Below are positions 1 to 8,941 of a stretch of 64,000 bases of DNA, piece by piece. Made by a program: the position numbers and the translations under genes. The notes beneath the pieces were generated by a model. It was not told the origin of the DNA. It saw nothing but the letters and a program-made list of their open reading frames with translations, and made no database searches. How positions within the stretch are numbered: position 1 is the first letter of the stretch; the number at the start of each line of letters is the position of its first letter. The stretch is from Oscillospiraceae bacterium (GTDB lineage: Bacteria > Bacillota > Clostridia > Oscillospirales > Oscillospiraceae): assembly GCA_902795045.1 (NCBI GenBank), contig CADBJU010000012.1, forward strand, positions 1 through 64,000. Reading direction: 5' to 3'.

Positions 1-36
1 TTTCGGCTGTTTTTCTCTCCTTCGACCTTCGTCATA

Positions 37-99
37 TTAGCTCGGCATTACAGACAGAATTGCCCGGCTATTTTAAGACAGAATAGCTCGGCGGCGACA
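37..99. mobile_element. probable IS end (IS21-like) with ~24-bp repeats
   Basis: Two ~24-bp units (37-60 and 61-84), both ending ACAGAAT or AGACAGAAT, and a partial third (85-92) share the core AGCTCGGC/GCCCGGCT. IS21-family elements carry several transposase-binding repeats just inside ends that finish in CA; position 99 would give such a CGACA end. The downstream reading frame stays open through this stretch without a sensible start, as expected if the element interrupted the first gene. Family assignment is inference because no transposase is in view. Confidence 0.4.
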
Positions 100-192
100 G
101 CCAAGACCCAGGAGAACACGCAGAAGGGCCTCTATGACAAGCTGCCCATCTTCTACCACAAAGGCGCGAAAGAGACCATCGAGGATACCTCC

Positions 193-1149
193 ATGACCTT
201 TGAGGAGCTCCGTATCCGCAAGTCCGAGGACTTCACGGATCTGGAGGCGGGCAAGTATGTTACCTGGAGCGTGGAGTACGGCACCATTCGCAAGGATGTC
301 AAGGACCCGGAGGGTACGACCATCGCCTCCATGAAGGAGAGCATCGAACGCTCCCGCGAGTTTCTTGAGATGCTGCGCAAATCCAAGGACAAGAATCCGG
401 ACTGCCTCGTAAAGCCCCGGGTGACCATGAAGTCCAAAGGCATGGCTGCCTACAAGGGCATTTTCGGCAGCGCGGAGGAAGCCCGGCAGTCGGACAAAGT
501 GATCTGCCTTTTTCCCGCCAACGACGGCAAGTTTTACGAGATGAGGAAGACAGAGCAGGGTGAGTTTATTGCCCCAAAAAACAAAGTGACTGAGTTTCAG
601 TCTGCCAGAGCCGGGTTTACCCCGGCTCTGCCCTTGATCCCCATGTCCCTGATCGGTCAGATCATCGCCTTTTTCCGTTCCTTCATGCGGGAGCATGAGG
701 AATATGAGGCGCTGGCCCTAATCTATTGGGACAAGCTGGAGAAGGAGTATTTCGCATACGTCCCTAAGCAGACGGTGCAGAAATCTCATCTGGACGCGGA
801 TCTCAGCGATTGCCCATACGATGACGAAAGCCGCTTCATCCGTTACGCGGATATCCACAGCCACAACAGCATGGAGGCGTTTTTCTCGGCGGAGGATGAC
901 TGGGATGAGAGCGAAACCGGCCTGTATCTGGTGCTCGGGGAGCTCGACCACTTCTTCCCGGAACTCAAGGCGCGCATCTTTTGCGGCGGCAGTTTCGTCC
1001 CCATCGACCCGGCCACGGTGATCGAGGGACTGGAGCGGGATTATCCGAAGGACTGGCATGAGCACGTCACCTGCAAAAAGTGGGAGCCGCGCCTGCCTGC
1101 CCACCGGAAAGCCGTATTTGAGGATCTGGACGATGAAATATCCTACTGA
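193..1149 (+). CDS. JAMM/MPN metallopeptidase-domain protein (PRTRC protein A-like), possibly 5'-truncated
   Basis: The C-terminal part has a JAMM zinc-peptidase signature: H222-S-H224, then S232 and D235, with candidate catalytic Glu residues in the acidic stretch around 169-172. In ubiquitin-like and PRTRC cassettes this family removes or processes the ubiquitin-like modifier. The first ~130 residues are not recognised. The ATG at 193 has a modest GAGGA upstream, but the frame is open to the window edge and the coding-like sequence clearly begins earlier (from about 100), where an IS-like end lies; the native N-terminus is probably lost. Its stop overlaps the start of the E1 gene by 17 bp. 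JAMM call good; exact start uncertain. Confidence 0.65.
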   Translation: MTFEELRIRKSEDFTDLEAGKYVTWSVEYGTIRKDVKDPEGTTIASMKESIERSREFLEMLRKSKDKNPDCLVKPRVTMKSKGMAAYKGIFGSAEEARQSDKVICLFPANDGKFYEMRKTEQGEFIAPKNKVTEFQSARAGFTPALPLIPMSLIGQIIAFFRSFMREHEEYEALALIYWDKLEKEYFAYVPKQTVQKSHLDADLSDCPYDDESRFIRYADIHSHNSMEAFFSAEDDWDESETGLYLVLGELDHFFPELKARIFCGGSFVPIDPATVIEGLERDYPKDWHEHVTCKKWEPRLPAHRKAVFEDLDDEISY

Positions 1150-1900
1150 TGTACCGGTCAAAATCGTAATGCTCGGCGCCGGCGGCACGGGCGGACATAT
1201 CACGCCGCACCTGTACCGCCTGCTGTACGCGCTGAACCGCCCCGCGAGGTTCATCCTCTGCGATGGCGACATTGTGGAGCGGAAGAATCTGATCCGGCAG
1301 AACTTTTCCCCCGCCGATCTGGGGGAGAACAAGGCCCGTGTGCTGGCGGAGCGTTATGCCTCCGTCTTCGGCATGGAGGCCGAGTATGTCCCGACCTTTG
1401 TGGAGAATCTTGACACGCTCAAAGCGCTCATCACGCCAAAGGAATGGCAACTCGCCCCGCGTACCTATCACTTTGTCAAGGAGATGGTGATCCTGATCGG
1501 CGCCGTGGACAACAACAAGTCCCGGCAGCTCTGTCACAAAGCGTTTTGCCAGGCGCAGGATCTCATCTATATCGACAGCGGCAACGGCGAGTTTTCCGGG
1601 CAGGTGGTCTGCGGTGTGCGCAGAAACGGCCATACGCTGTTTAAGCCCATTGGCAGCGTCCACCCGGAGCTTCTGCGGGCAACAGACAAGTTTCCCACAG
1701 AACTCTCCTGCGCGGAGGCGGCACAATCCGATCCACAGAGTATGGCGGCCAACATCACCGCGGCGACTGCCGTGGTGGATATGGTCTACAACATCCTGAC
1801 CCACGGCGAGAGCCTTGTCCGGCAGACAGATTTTTCAACCAATACCGTGCGGATGCAGACCGTTCTGCAAAAGCAGAGCGTAAAGAAAAAAGCAGCATGA
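1133..1900 (+). CDS. ThiF/E1-like adenylyltransferase (PRTRC ThiF-type)
   Basis: 255 residues with the E1/ThiF/MoeB Rossmann fold signature: GAGGTG at 15-20, an acidic D44/D46 after strand 2, R55-Q-N-F, K68 and the VDNN motif near 126. C193 in an ELSCAE context is a candidate catalytic cysteine. E1-like enzymes adenylate the C-terminus of ubiquitin-like or sulfur-carrier proteins. It overlaps the JAMM gene, and an E2-like gene follows in the same operon, the usual arrangement of prokaryotic ubiquitin-like cassettes. The ATG at 1133 was chosen because the fold starts at once; a longer in-frame ATG at 1058 lies deep in the upstream gene. The ubiquitin-like substrate is not visible in this window. 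Confidence 0.85.
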   Translation: MKYPTDVPVKIVMLGAGGTGGHITPHLYRLLYALNRPARFILCDGDIVERKNLIRQNFSPADLGENKARVLAERYASVFGMEAEYVPTFVENLDTLKALITPKEWQLAPRTYHFVKEMVILIGAVDNNKSRQLCHKAFCQAQDLIYIDSGNGEFSGQVVCGVRRNGHTLFKPIGSVHPELLRATDKFPTELSCAEAAQSDPQSMAANITAATAVVDMVYNILTHGESLVRQTDFSTNTVRMQTVLQKQSVKKKAA

Positions 1901-1924
1901 AAAACATAAGAAAGGAATCTGACT

Positions 1925-2608
1925 ATGAAAACTGTATATATCCCCGCGGGAGAAACCGTTAAGTACGAGTCCCTTGTGACCGAGAATCTGGTGGTGGATG
2001 GGTGCCTGAAGGTGGTCTATGGCGTCAAGGCCAGGAGCATCAGCGGAAAGGGCGTGATCAGCGCCGGCACCGTCTACGCCGATGACATCAGCATCGGGGA
2101 GATCGAGGCCGCCGCGGTCGTGTGCGTCCGCGCCGCCGCAAAGCGCATCGATGCCCCGGAGGTTTATGCTTCCGAGACGCTGGCCGTGAGCTGTTTCCTG
2201 TCCGCCGCCTATGTGGAGACCGGAAAGCTGACCGTTGCGCTGAGCGATGTGGATGAGGCCAAGGCCGACGAAATCATCCACCTGCCCCGCATTCACACAA
2301 GCCTGCTGGCAATGCTCGTCATTTCGTTTTTCCGCTCTCTTCGTGCGCGCTTCTTTGGTAAGCCTGCGGAAGGAGAGATACTGGACGCAGACTTTGAGCC
2401 GTTCTACAAACAAGCGGTGACAGAAGAATCCAAAACCGAAGAGAAACCTGAAGCGGAAGAAACCGACGAAGAACTCAACCGCATTGTCGGACTGTTCAAG
2501 CTGTCGCGCGAGGCGGGCTACACGCTGCGTCTGATCCCCGGTACGCCGGAGGAAAACGCGCCCGTGTTCGACTTCGCCGCGGAAACCATCGTTCAGAAAG
2601 CCGCGTAA
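1925..2608 (+). CDS. bactofilin-like beta-repeat protein, function unknown
   Basis: 227 residues. Residues ~1-115 are short beta-strand repeats rich in V, G and A (ENLVVDG, ARSISGKGVIS, KRIDAPEVYAS, AYVETGKLTV), which resemble a bactofilin or other right-handed beta-solenoid. A hydrophobic/basic stretch follows near 130-150 and then an acidic linker of E/K/T near 165-185. An RBS (AGAAAGGA) lies upstream, and the methyltransferase starts 3 nt after the stop, so the two are probably translationally coupled. It sits between the E1 and methyltransferase genes; it could be a scaffold or substrate, but nothing proves that. Confidence 0.55.
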   Translation: MKTVYIPAGETVKYESLVTENLVVDGCLKVVYGVKARSISGKGVISAGTVYADDISIGEIEAAAVVCVRAAAKRIDAPEVYASETLAVSCFLSAAYVETGKLTVALSDVDEAKADEIIHLPRIHTSLLAMLVISFFRSLRARFFGKPAEGEILDADFEPFYKQAVTEESKTEEKPEAEETDEELNRIVGLFKLSREAGYTLRLIPGTPEENAPVFDFAAETIVQKAA

Positions 2609-2611
2609 GCT

Positions 2612-4006
2612 ATGGCGACGCAGGAAAAATATTATGCCGTTGAGCGTCTTGCGGAGCTGAAATCCGCTGTCCTGCGGCAGTCCAAGGCAATGGTCGTCAA
2701 TCGTGCCAAGGTGGAGAAATACCGTGAGGCGGATTTGGCTGCTGCCAAGGACTGCTATCTGGAGCTCAAGAAAACGAAGACAGCGCTGGAAAAAGCAATC
2801 TTTGACGCGAGACTGCTGTTAATGGAGGTGGAGGAGTATGAGCTTGCCGGTCTCGCCGGGAAGCTCAGTCAAGGGCTTGCCGGGTTTGACCTCATGAGCA
2901 CCAACTACAAGAGCGTCTACGATGTGCTGCAGAGCTTCACTCTGCGCATCCCCGCCGGGGACACCGTAAACGCGAAGGTGGTTGGACGCCTCATGAACCA
3001 GATCAAGCTGGGCTATTATCCCACCGATCCTGCCAACATCGACCTTTTGTTGAGGGGCATTACTTTTCCCGACGGCATGACCACCAATCTGCTGGACCCC
3101 TGCTGCGGCTGCGGCAAGGCACTCCGGCAGCTTGCCCAAGGAAACAACTGCTACACCTACGGCGTGGAGTTGGACGAAAGCAGGGCCGAGGAAGCGCAGA
3201 CGCGGCTTCACCGTGTCGGCTTCGGCAGCTTCTTTCACAGCACCGTGAGCCACGAGGCATTTCATCTGTTGTTCTTGAATCCGCCCTACCTGTCCGTATT
3301 GAACGAGAACGGCGGCAAATCCCGCCATGAAAAGCGCTTCCTGATCGAAAGTATCCGTTGTCTCATGCACGGCGGCCTGCTGATCTATGTGATCCCGTAT
3401 TACCGTCTTACCCCGGATATCTGCCGGGTGCTGACAGATAATTTCGACGATCTCACAGTCTGGCGCTTCACCAACGTGGAGTTTCAACGCTTTCGGCAGG
3501 TGGCCGTCATGGGTATACGCAAACGCAAGGCGACCGAGCCGGGCGATACACTTCGACTTGAACGATACACGATCAGCCCAGACACGATCCCAAGCCTGTC
3601 CGAAATGCCGGAGGGACGCTACATGCTCCCGGAACGAGCGGTGGAGGTTGCCACCTTCAAGGGGGAAATCTTCAACGAGCGGGAGCTGGAGCAGCAGCTT
3701 CGGCGCTCAGACAGCTTTGAGCAGATGATGACAAAAAGTGAGCTCGACAGCGGCGTGAAGCATCCGCTTTTGCCGCTCTCCATCGGGCAGATCGGCCTCA
3801 TCGGCGGCTCCGGGATGATCAACGGTCTCATCGAATGCGAGCATCCGCACATCATCAAGGGCAGGATCGTCAAGGTCGTGCATACGGAAAACGAAGAAAA
3901 GTTCACCGCGGAGGGAAAGCACATGGGCACGGAGGTGCGGGAGGTCGTCACCAACAAGATGATCTTCAACATTCTGACGCCGCAGGGCTTTAAGTCTCTG
4001 ACATAG
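2612..4006 (+). CDS. SAM-dependent DNA adenine methyltransferase-like protein
   Basis: 464 residues. Motif I (DPCCGCG) lies near residue 162 and the catalytic motif NPPY near 222, the signature of N6-adenine or related amino-methyltransferases. The first ~150 residues are helical and charged. No restriction endonuclease gene is adjacent, so it is an orphan modification enzyme of the mobile element; protection from host restriction or from the element's own nuclease activity are both possible. Large methyltransferase-like proteins of this build are common on Clostridia plasmids and integrative elements. Downstream gene starts after 12 nt with a GGAGG site. Confidence 0.7.
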   Translation: MATQEKYYAVERLAELKSAVLRQSKAMVVNRAKVEKYREADLAAAKDCYLELKKTKTALEKAIFDARLLLMEVEEYELAGLAGKLSQGLAGFDLMSTNYKSVYDVLQSFTLRIPAGDTVNAKVVGRLMNQIKLGYYPTDPANIDLLLRGITFPDGMTTNLLDPCCGCGKALRQLAQGNNCYTYGVELDESRAEEAQTRLHRVGFGSFFHSTVSHEAFHLLFLNPPYLSVLNENGGKSRHEKRFLIESIRCLMHGGLLIYVIPYYRLTPDICRVLTDNFDDLTVWRFTNVEFQRFRQVAVMGIRKRKATEPGDTLRLERYTISPDTIPSLSEMPEGRYMLPERAVEVATFKGEIFNERELEQQLRRSDSFEQMMTKSELDSGVKHPLLPLSIGQIGLIGGSGMINGLIECEHPHIIKGRIVKVVHTENEEKFTAEGKHMGTEVREVVTNKMIFNILTPQGFKSLT

Positions 4007-4018
4007 GAGGTACAAAAC

Positions 4019-4558
4019 ATGAGATCCGGCAATCTGGCTGTGGTCGTTCCGGTCGATCAGACAAAGGACGCGGACAGCCTCAAAACACATGTGTGGGGAG
4101 TCGTGACCGATCTTCTCACAAAGTACCTGGGCAAGTACTACGGGAGCTTCTTCCCGGTACAGAAGGCCTGGGACAGCGAGATCAAAAACGCTTACGGTGT
4201 GGTATTGGGAATTGAGGACCCCTTGAACTTTCTCAATCTCCTGGCCGGGGCCCAGCAGAAGCAGCAGAACGCAATGGCTTTTCATATGGGTTTTCTGTTC
4301 AAGGAGATCGAGAAAGCAGACACAGGTGAGCATGTGATCCCCATTTTTATCAACAGCGAAAACGAGCAGGTTCTGTTCCATCTTGCGTGGAAGCTGCTGG
4401 CAGAGGGCGGCATCGTGCTGCCGGACTACGGCATCTACTACACACAGCAGAAAAAGGCGTTCATTTCGGACGCCGAGGAGCAGCACATCATCAGCCATGT
4501 GGCGGATTATGCCATTTGCATTGTTCGTCTTGTGGAACTGGAGGCGAATCATGCTTGA
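4019..4558 (+). CDS. conserved element protein of unknown function
   Basis: 179 residues, soluble, mixed alpha/beta, no motif recognised. The start has a strong RBS (AGGAGG ending 8 nt upstream). Its last 8 nt overlap the next gene, which shows tight co-translation inside the element's operon. No transmembrane segment or zinc motif is present. Confidence 0.6.
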   Translation: MRSGNLAVVVPVDQTKDADSLKTHVWGVVTDLLTKYLGKYYGSFFPVQKAWDSEIKNAYGVVLGIEDPLNFLNLLAGAQQKQQNAMAFHMGFLFKEIEKADTGEHVIPIFINSENEQVLFHLAWKLLAEGGIVLPDYGIYYTQQKKAFISDAEEQHIISHVADYAICIVRLVELEANHA

Positions 4559-4850
4559 ATTCAGCCCTGAGACATTCACAGAGCTTCTCCATGCAATCCC
4601 GGAAGCGATCTCGTATAGCGAAGAGCCGCAGCACAGCGAGTACCTGCAGAAGGAGGTCTTTGACAAGCTGGGGAAAGGCGAGACGATTGATCTTACCAAG
4701 CTCGACCTGAACGCCTTTGATCTGTGCCATACCGCCCTGAGTTGGTCGGGAGACCACTATGCCGGGATGGAAAGAAGTTGGCAGAAGGGTTTCAACAAGA
4801 TGCTCAAGCTCATCCAGGCATCGGCGCGGGAAAAGCGCGCGTTTTTCTGA
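4551..4850 (+). CDS. small element protein of unknown function (99 aa)
   Basis: The ATG at 4551 lies inside the end of the previous gene (8-nt overlap), which decides the start; a longer frame from 4383 would lie almost wholly over that gene. 99 residues, helical, acidic N-terminal half, basic C-terminus ending in AREKRAFF. It has no visible beta-grasp pattern or C-terminal Gly-Gly, so I do not propose it as the ubiquitin-like modifier. Confidence 0.6.
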   Translation: MLEFSPETFTELLHAIPEAISYSEEPQHSEYLQKEVFDKLGKGETIDLTKLDLNAFDLCHTALSWSGDHYAGMERSWQKGFNKMLKLIQASAREKRAFF

Positions 4851-4859
4851 GGACGGCCT

Positions 4860-5423
4860 ATGTACGACAGTGATTATGAATACGACATTCTCGGCGTGTT
4901 GAGACTGCTCAGATTCGTGCAGATGTACAGGCCTCAGCGGGCGGCGCACCTTGTCTCCGGAGAGACTGCGTTTTCCGTGGAGGAGATTCTGGAGTTTCTC
5001 TATTATTCCATGGAAGAAATCTTTGACGACTGCTACTCGGATTATGATGAAATGAGCGGCTCGGAGATCCTGTATATTTACGACAGCGTTTTTGATGAAT
5101 ATCTCGATCTCAGCGTAAAGCTTTCCGACTTGCATCTTTGTTCAGTACAGGCTGCCAGAAGGAGATTTGAGGATGTGGTCACCTTTTTCCTGGCCGACCG
5201 CAATTGCGGCATCTTTGACGTGACGATCCACTATAACGACAGCAGCCCGCAGATACAGGTAAAATTTGCGGAAGGATACTATGAGCCCGCCGGTGTGGTG
5301 ATGGCATTCACAGATCTGATGCATTACCTTTACCGGGAAGTTGATCGTATGAACCGGATCATAGAGAAACGCTCAGGCAAGATCGTTTCTCTGCCGCAAA
5401 AACATATGGAGGAGGCTGCATAA
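4860..5423 (+). CDS. element protein of unknown function (187 aa)
   Basis: 187 residues starting 9 nt after the previous stop. It is acidic and Tyr/Asp-rich at the N-terminus (DSDYEYD) and predominantly helical in the middle. It ends at 5423, overlapping by one base the ATG of the E2-like gene. No family recognised. Its fixed position just ahead of the E2-like gene suggests it belongs to the same functional unit. Confidence 0.55.
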   Translation: MYDSDYEYDILGVLRLLRFVQMYRPQRAAHLVSGETAFSVEEILEFLYYSMEEIFDDCYSDYDEMSGSEILYIYDSVFDEYLDLSVKLSDLHLCSVQAARRRFEDVVTFFLADRNCGIFDVTIHYNDSSPQIQVKFAEGYYEPAGVVMAFTDLMHYLYREVDRMNRIIEKRSGKIVSLPQKHMEEAA

Positions 5424-6136
5424 TGGCGGCGGAAAACACCGATTACAGCAATGACATTCGCCTCCGCATCTCTCCCAATTCGGGAAAGATCATTGTGGAG
5501 GAGATAAAGCGCGACGGCGCGATTTCCTTCAAGGAGATTTCGCCCATCGACCTGTATTTTATGTTGAACGAGAGCTATAGAAGCAATGAAGTTGTGGATT
5601 CCGGTCTTCTGCCGGAGCACTGTCTGTCCGTCTCCATCGGTAAAGCAGAGAAAATCTTTGTTCTCTGGAACCCGGAGCTCCGGGCAGACATGACCTACGG
5701 AGAAACGGAATACCCCAACTTCCCGATCCCGCGTCTTGTGTTCGGCATTCGGGTGCTGGATACCGGCAGGGTGGCCGGCTGTACGCTCGGCGTTGTTGCC
5801 GACGAAAAGCTGTCGCCAAACTCTGTCATGTACCACTATCCCTTCTCCAACGTCTATGAGGATTCCCGCGTATGCACGGGGAACAATGTGCTGCCGCGCT
5901 ATAAAAAGCAGGCGGCGCTTGTAAACTTCCCGCGCTATCTGCTGGGCATCCCGGACAACGACGATATGTTCTCACCTGAGCGCAACAAGCTGAAGCTGGG
6001 ACATAAGGAACTGATGGAGCATCTGAAGGATAAGGACCCGGCGTATTACTATACGGATATCCTGATCCCGAACGGAAAGACGCTGGCAGACTTTATTGGA
6101 GGGCTGAATGGAACAGACAATGAAGACGACGAATGA
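5423..6136 (+). CDS. PRTRC protein B-like / prokaryotic E2-family protein
   Basis: 237 residues. The middle matches the PRTRC-B (prokaryotic E2 family D) pattern: a beta strand with LWNPELR near 81, PIPRLVF at 101-107, and a YPFSNVY motif followed by C151 in SRVCTGN, the position of a candidate E2 catalytic cysteine. E2 enzymes take a ubiquitin-like protein from an E1; the ThiF/E1 gene is four genes upstream in the same operon. In PRTRC cassettes this protein co-occurs with ThiF and JAMM proteins, as here. The end overlaps the Rad52-like gene by 29 nt. Family assignment by pattern memory; the enzymatic role is inference. Confidence 0.7.
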   Translation: MAAENTDYSNDIRLRISPNSGKIIVEEIKRDGAISFKEISPIDLYFMLNESYRSNEVVDSGLLPEHCLSVSIGKAEKIFVLWNPELRADMTYGETEYPNFPIPRLVFGIRVLDTGRVAGCTLGVVADEKLSPNSVMYHYPFSNVYEDSRVCTGNNVLPRYKKQAALVNFPRYLLGIPDNDDMFSPERNKLKLGHKELMEHLKDKDPAYYYTDILIPNGKTLADFIGGLNGTDNEDDE

Positions 6137-7049
6137 AATCCAGGCGGCACTGGCCATGCCTTTTGCTGCGGAGGATCTGGAATGGAGACTTCAAACCGCG
6201 TTTGAGAGCAGTATGCAGGGAATTGCCGTACCGTATGTGACAAACCGTGCGATCCAGAACCGTCTGGACGAAGTGGTAGGGCCGCAGAACTGGTATAACG
6301 AATACAAGCCCTGGCACGGCACCGGCAAGCGGGAAGCCCAGATCTGCGGTATCTCCATCTATTTCGAGGGCCGCGGCTTCATCACCAAATGGGACGGAGC
6401 TGAGGCCTCAGATATTGAACCGGTCAAGGGCGGCCTGAGTGACTCCATGAAGCGTGCTGCGGTTCAGTGGGGCATCGGCCGCGTCCTGTACAACATGGAT
6501 ACGGTCTATGTGAACATCGAGAAAAAGGGCAAGAGCTACATCATCAAGCCCTCTGAGCGTGCCAAGCTGGACAAGGCATACCTGAACATGCTGTCAAAGC
6601 TAAAACTGACGGCAGCGGCTCCCTGTGGAGTGCAGTCTTTGCTTACACCGCAAAGGGCACCGGGCGGTGAGAATAAACCGAACGAATCCCAGACCAACAA
6701 GCCTGCTGAAAGAAATAATCCTCCGAAACAGGAAACACAGCCAAAACCCGAAAACAAGGAACAGGGCGGCAAGGTCGTGGATCTGGCGCAGTACCGAAAG
6801 GTGCCGGAGACTCCGGCCTGGGAGTACATCGTCACCGACGTGAAGGTGCAGAAGGGCATGAACGGTGAGTATACCAACCTCATGCTCCAGAACCCTGAAG
6901 GGAAAAAGTGTCTCGCTTTCACGCGGGGATCGCATCCCGAGCTCTGCCGTGATGCAAGACTCTTCCATGTCCGCAAGACCTTGAAGCAGCAGGATTCCGT
7001 CACCTTCTACTATCTGGAGAGCTTTGAAATTCTGGAAGAGGCCGCCTAA
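6108..7049 (+). CDS. Rad52/Rad22-family single-strand annealing protein
   Basis: 313 residues. Residues ~15-160 fit the Rad52 N-terminal annealing fold: an IAVPYVTNRAIQNRLDEVVG motif, a WHGTGKREAQ loop, and the conserved block GLSDSMKRAAVQWGIGRVLY near 112-131. A Pro/Lys/Asn/Gln-rich linker (~180-225) precedes a short C-terminal beta domain. Such proteins anneal homologous single strands and mediate recombination in phages and mobile elements. The start at 6108 has GGAGGG 5 nt upstream. The following Rad50-like ATPase and primase suggest a recombination/replication unit. Confidence 0.85.
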   Translation: MEQTMKTTNEIQAALAMPFAAEDLEWRLQTAFESSMQGIAVPYVTNRAIQNRLDEVVGPQNWYNEYKPWHGTGKREAQICGISIYFEGRGFITKWDGAEASDIEPVKGGLSDSMKRAAVQWGIGRVLYNMDTVYVNIEKKGKSYIIKPSERAKLDKAYLNMLSKLKLTAAAPCGVQSLLTPQRAPGGENKPNESQTNKPAERNNPPKQETQPKPENKEQGGKVVDLAQYRKVPETPAWEYIVTDVKVQKGMNGEYTNLMLQNPEGKKCLAFTRGSHPELCRDARLFHVRKTLKQQDSVTFYYLESFEILEEAA

Positions 7050-7066
7050 GCGGGAAAGGAGATCAA

Positions 7067-8929
7067 ATGGACAAGATAAGCGGTTTTCAGATCACGGGCA
7101 TACGCCTTGCGGGCTTCAAATCTTTCGTGCAGCCCACAGAGCTGACTTTCGGCAATCCCACGGTCATCACCGGCGGCAATGGGCGCGGCAAAACCAGTAT
7201 CGCGGACGCCATCGCCTACACCGTTACGGGACTCCCGTTCTTTGCCGAGCGCAACATCGACCGCCTGCACAGTGAGAGCGACCCGGAGCTTTTTGTCACC
7301 ATGCGCTTTGTGGATGACAAGGGAGCGGCCCATGAGCTGACGCGCAGCCACAAGGGCAGCAGAACCGGGATCGTCTACGACGGCCAGGAGCTTCGCCAGC
7401 TCGATCTGACGGAGATGTTCGGCGAAAAGGACGTGTTTCTCTCCATCTTCAATCCCCTGTACTTCATTGAAGAACTGGGCGATGAGGGGAAGAACCTCCT
7501 GCAGCGTTACCTCCCGATGATCCCGCAGGAAAAGGTGCTCGCGGAACTGGCGGAACCCATCCGGGAAAAGCTGCCCGCAGAGACGCTTTTATCCCCAGAA
7601 GGCCGCGTCAAGCAGCTTCGCAAGGACATCCGGGAGCTGGAAAGCACCGTGATCTATTTGCAGGGACAACAGGATTTGATCCAGTCGCAGAAGACCAACA
7701 GCAACAGTAAACGCGCGGAGCTTGAGGCAAAGCGTGAAGCGTTAATAACTGAAAAGGACGTGCTGGAAACCAAGCGCTATACGGGCATAGACAAGGCTGA
7801 GCTGGAAAGCACGCTCACCGATCTGAGCGCGCAGTACAGTGAGCTGTTCAACGACGACAGTGACGACAGCGGACTGGATGAGCTGGAAAAGCAGCTCTAT
7901 GAACAGACACAGAAGCTGGCGGCGCGTTCCGCAAGCACCTATGAATCCAAATTCACCCAGGCAATCGCGGATGCATCCGGCCGCGTAAAGGCACTCGCTG
8001 CAAAATACAACGCCGAGCTCAGCGTAGGAAAAGCCATTGTTCCCGGCTTTGTCTGCCCTACCTGCCGCCGCGCGGTCACCGAGACCGATGTGCCCATCGT
8101 TCGCAAAGCTTTCCAGGAGAGCATCAGCGGTATCGTTGCCGAGGGCAAGGAGCAGCGGGCTCAACTGGAGGAGCTGAAAGCGATGGACGCGGAATCCCTG
8201 GCTACCTTCCAGAAATTCAAGGAAGAGGACGTGGCAAAGCTCCAGCAGAATGTCCGTGAACTGACAAAAAAGCGCGGCAGACTTCTGGACGCCAGCCGCG
8301 GCGCCTCAGCACAGAAACGGACCCAGTTGGAGGAGCTTCGCGGCAGGATGCAGACACTCACTTCCGATCTGGAATACGGAAAGCTCACTGCGGAGGAGTA
8401 TGACCGCCTGAAAACCTGCGGCGAGGAAATCCATCAGCTTGAAGCGGAACTTTCCGCTTTACAGAGCGCGGCGCTTCCCGATGAAGCTGAGATTGAGGCC
8501 AGGATCAGAGCAGCGCAGGAAAAGATCACCGAACTCAAAGGATCTGTCAGCTGCCTGCTCCTCTTTATTGCCAAGCGTGTAGAGTTCACACTGGCGGAGC
8601 TGAAAATGAACCGGGTGTCCATCTCGCTCTATGACATTGTGAAAAGCACGGGCGAGGTGAAGGATGTATTCCGCTTTGAGTATAACGGCAGGCGCTATGA
8701 CCGCCTCTCCCTCTCGGAGAAGATCCGGGCGGGCATGGAGGTATCTGAGCTTATGAAGCGCCTTACCGGACGCAACTACCCCGTCTTTGTGGACAACATG
8801 GAGTCGGTCGATGACCTGAACAATGTGCGGCCCACGGGACAGGTGCTCATGGCCAAATGTGTCAGCCGTGCGGAACTGAATGTCCGTCCCGTCAAACCCA
8901 TCGTGACAGAAATGCCGATCGCGGCATAA
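7067..8929 (+). CDS. Rad50/SMC-like AAA ATPase with zinc-hook-like CxxC
   Basis: 620 residues. Walker A GGNGRGKT at 36-43; a long coiled coil (~170-480) interrupted by a CPTC motif near 330, as in the Rad50 zinc hook; then an ABC-signature-like LSLSEK and a Walker B-like PVFVDNMES close to the C-terminus. The residue after the Walker B Asp is Asn rather than the usual Glu. Such ATPases organise DNA ends with a nuclease partner; no SbcD/Mre11-type nuclease is adjacent. It follows the Rad52-like gene by 17 nt with an AAAGGAG site. Confidence 0.85.
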   Translation: MDKISGFQITGIRLAGFKSFVQPTELTFGNPTVITGGNGRGKTSIADAIAYTVTGLPFFAERNIDRLHSESDPELFVTMRFVDDKGAAHELTRSHKGSRTGIVYDGQELRQLDLTEMFGEKDVFLSIFNPLYFIEELGDEGKNLLQRYLPMIPQEKVLAELAEPIREKLPAETLLSPEGRVKQLRKDIRELESTVIYLQGQQDLIQSQKTNSNSKRAELEAKREALITEKDVLETKRYTGIDKAELESTLTDLSAQYSELFNDDSDDSGLDELEKQLYEQTQKLAARSASTYESKFTQAIADASGRVKALAAKYNAELSVGKAIVPGFVCPTCRRAVTETDVPIVRKAFQESISGIVAEGKEQRAQLEELKAMDAESLATFQKFKEEDVAKLQQNVRELTKKRGRLLDASRGASAQKRTQLEELRGRMQTLTSDLEYGKLTAEEYDRLKTCGEEIHQLEAELSALQSAALPDEAEIEARIRAAQEKITELKGSVSCLLLFIAKRVEFTLAELKMNRVSISLYDIVKSTGEVKDVFRFEYNGRRYDRLSLSEKIRAGMEVSELMKRLTGRNYPVFVDNMESVDDLNNVRPTGQVLMAKCVSRAELNVRPVKPIVTEMPIAA

Positions 8930-8941
8930 GAAACGGCGCCT

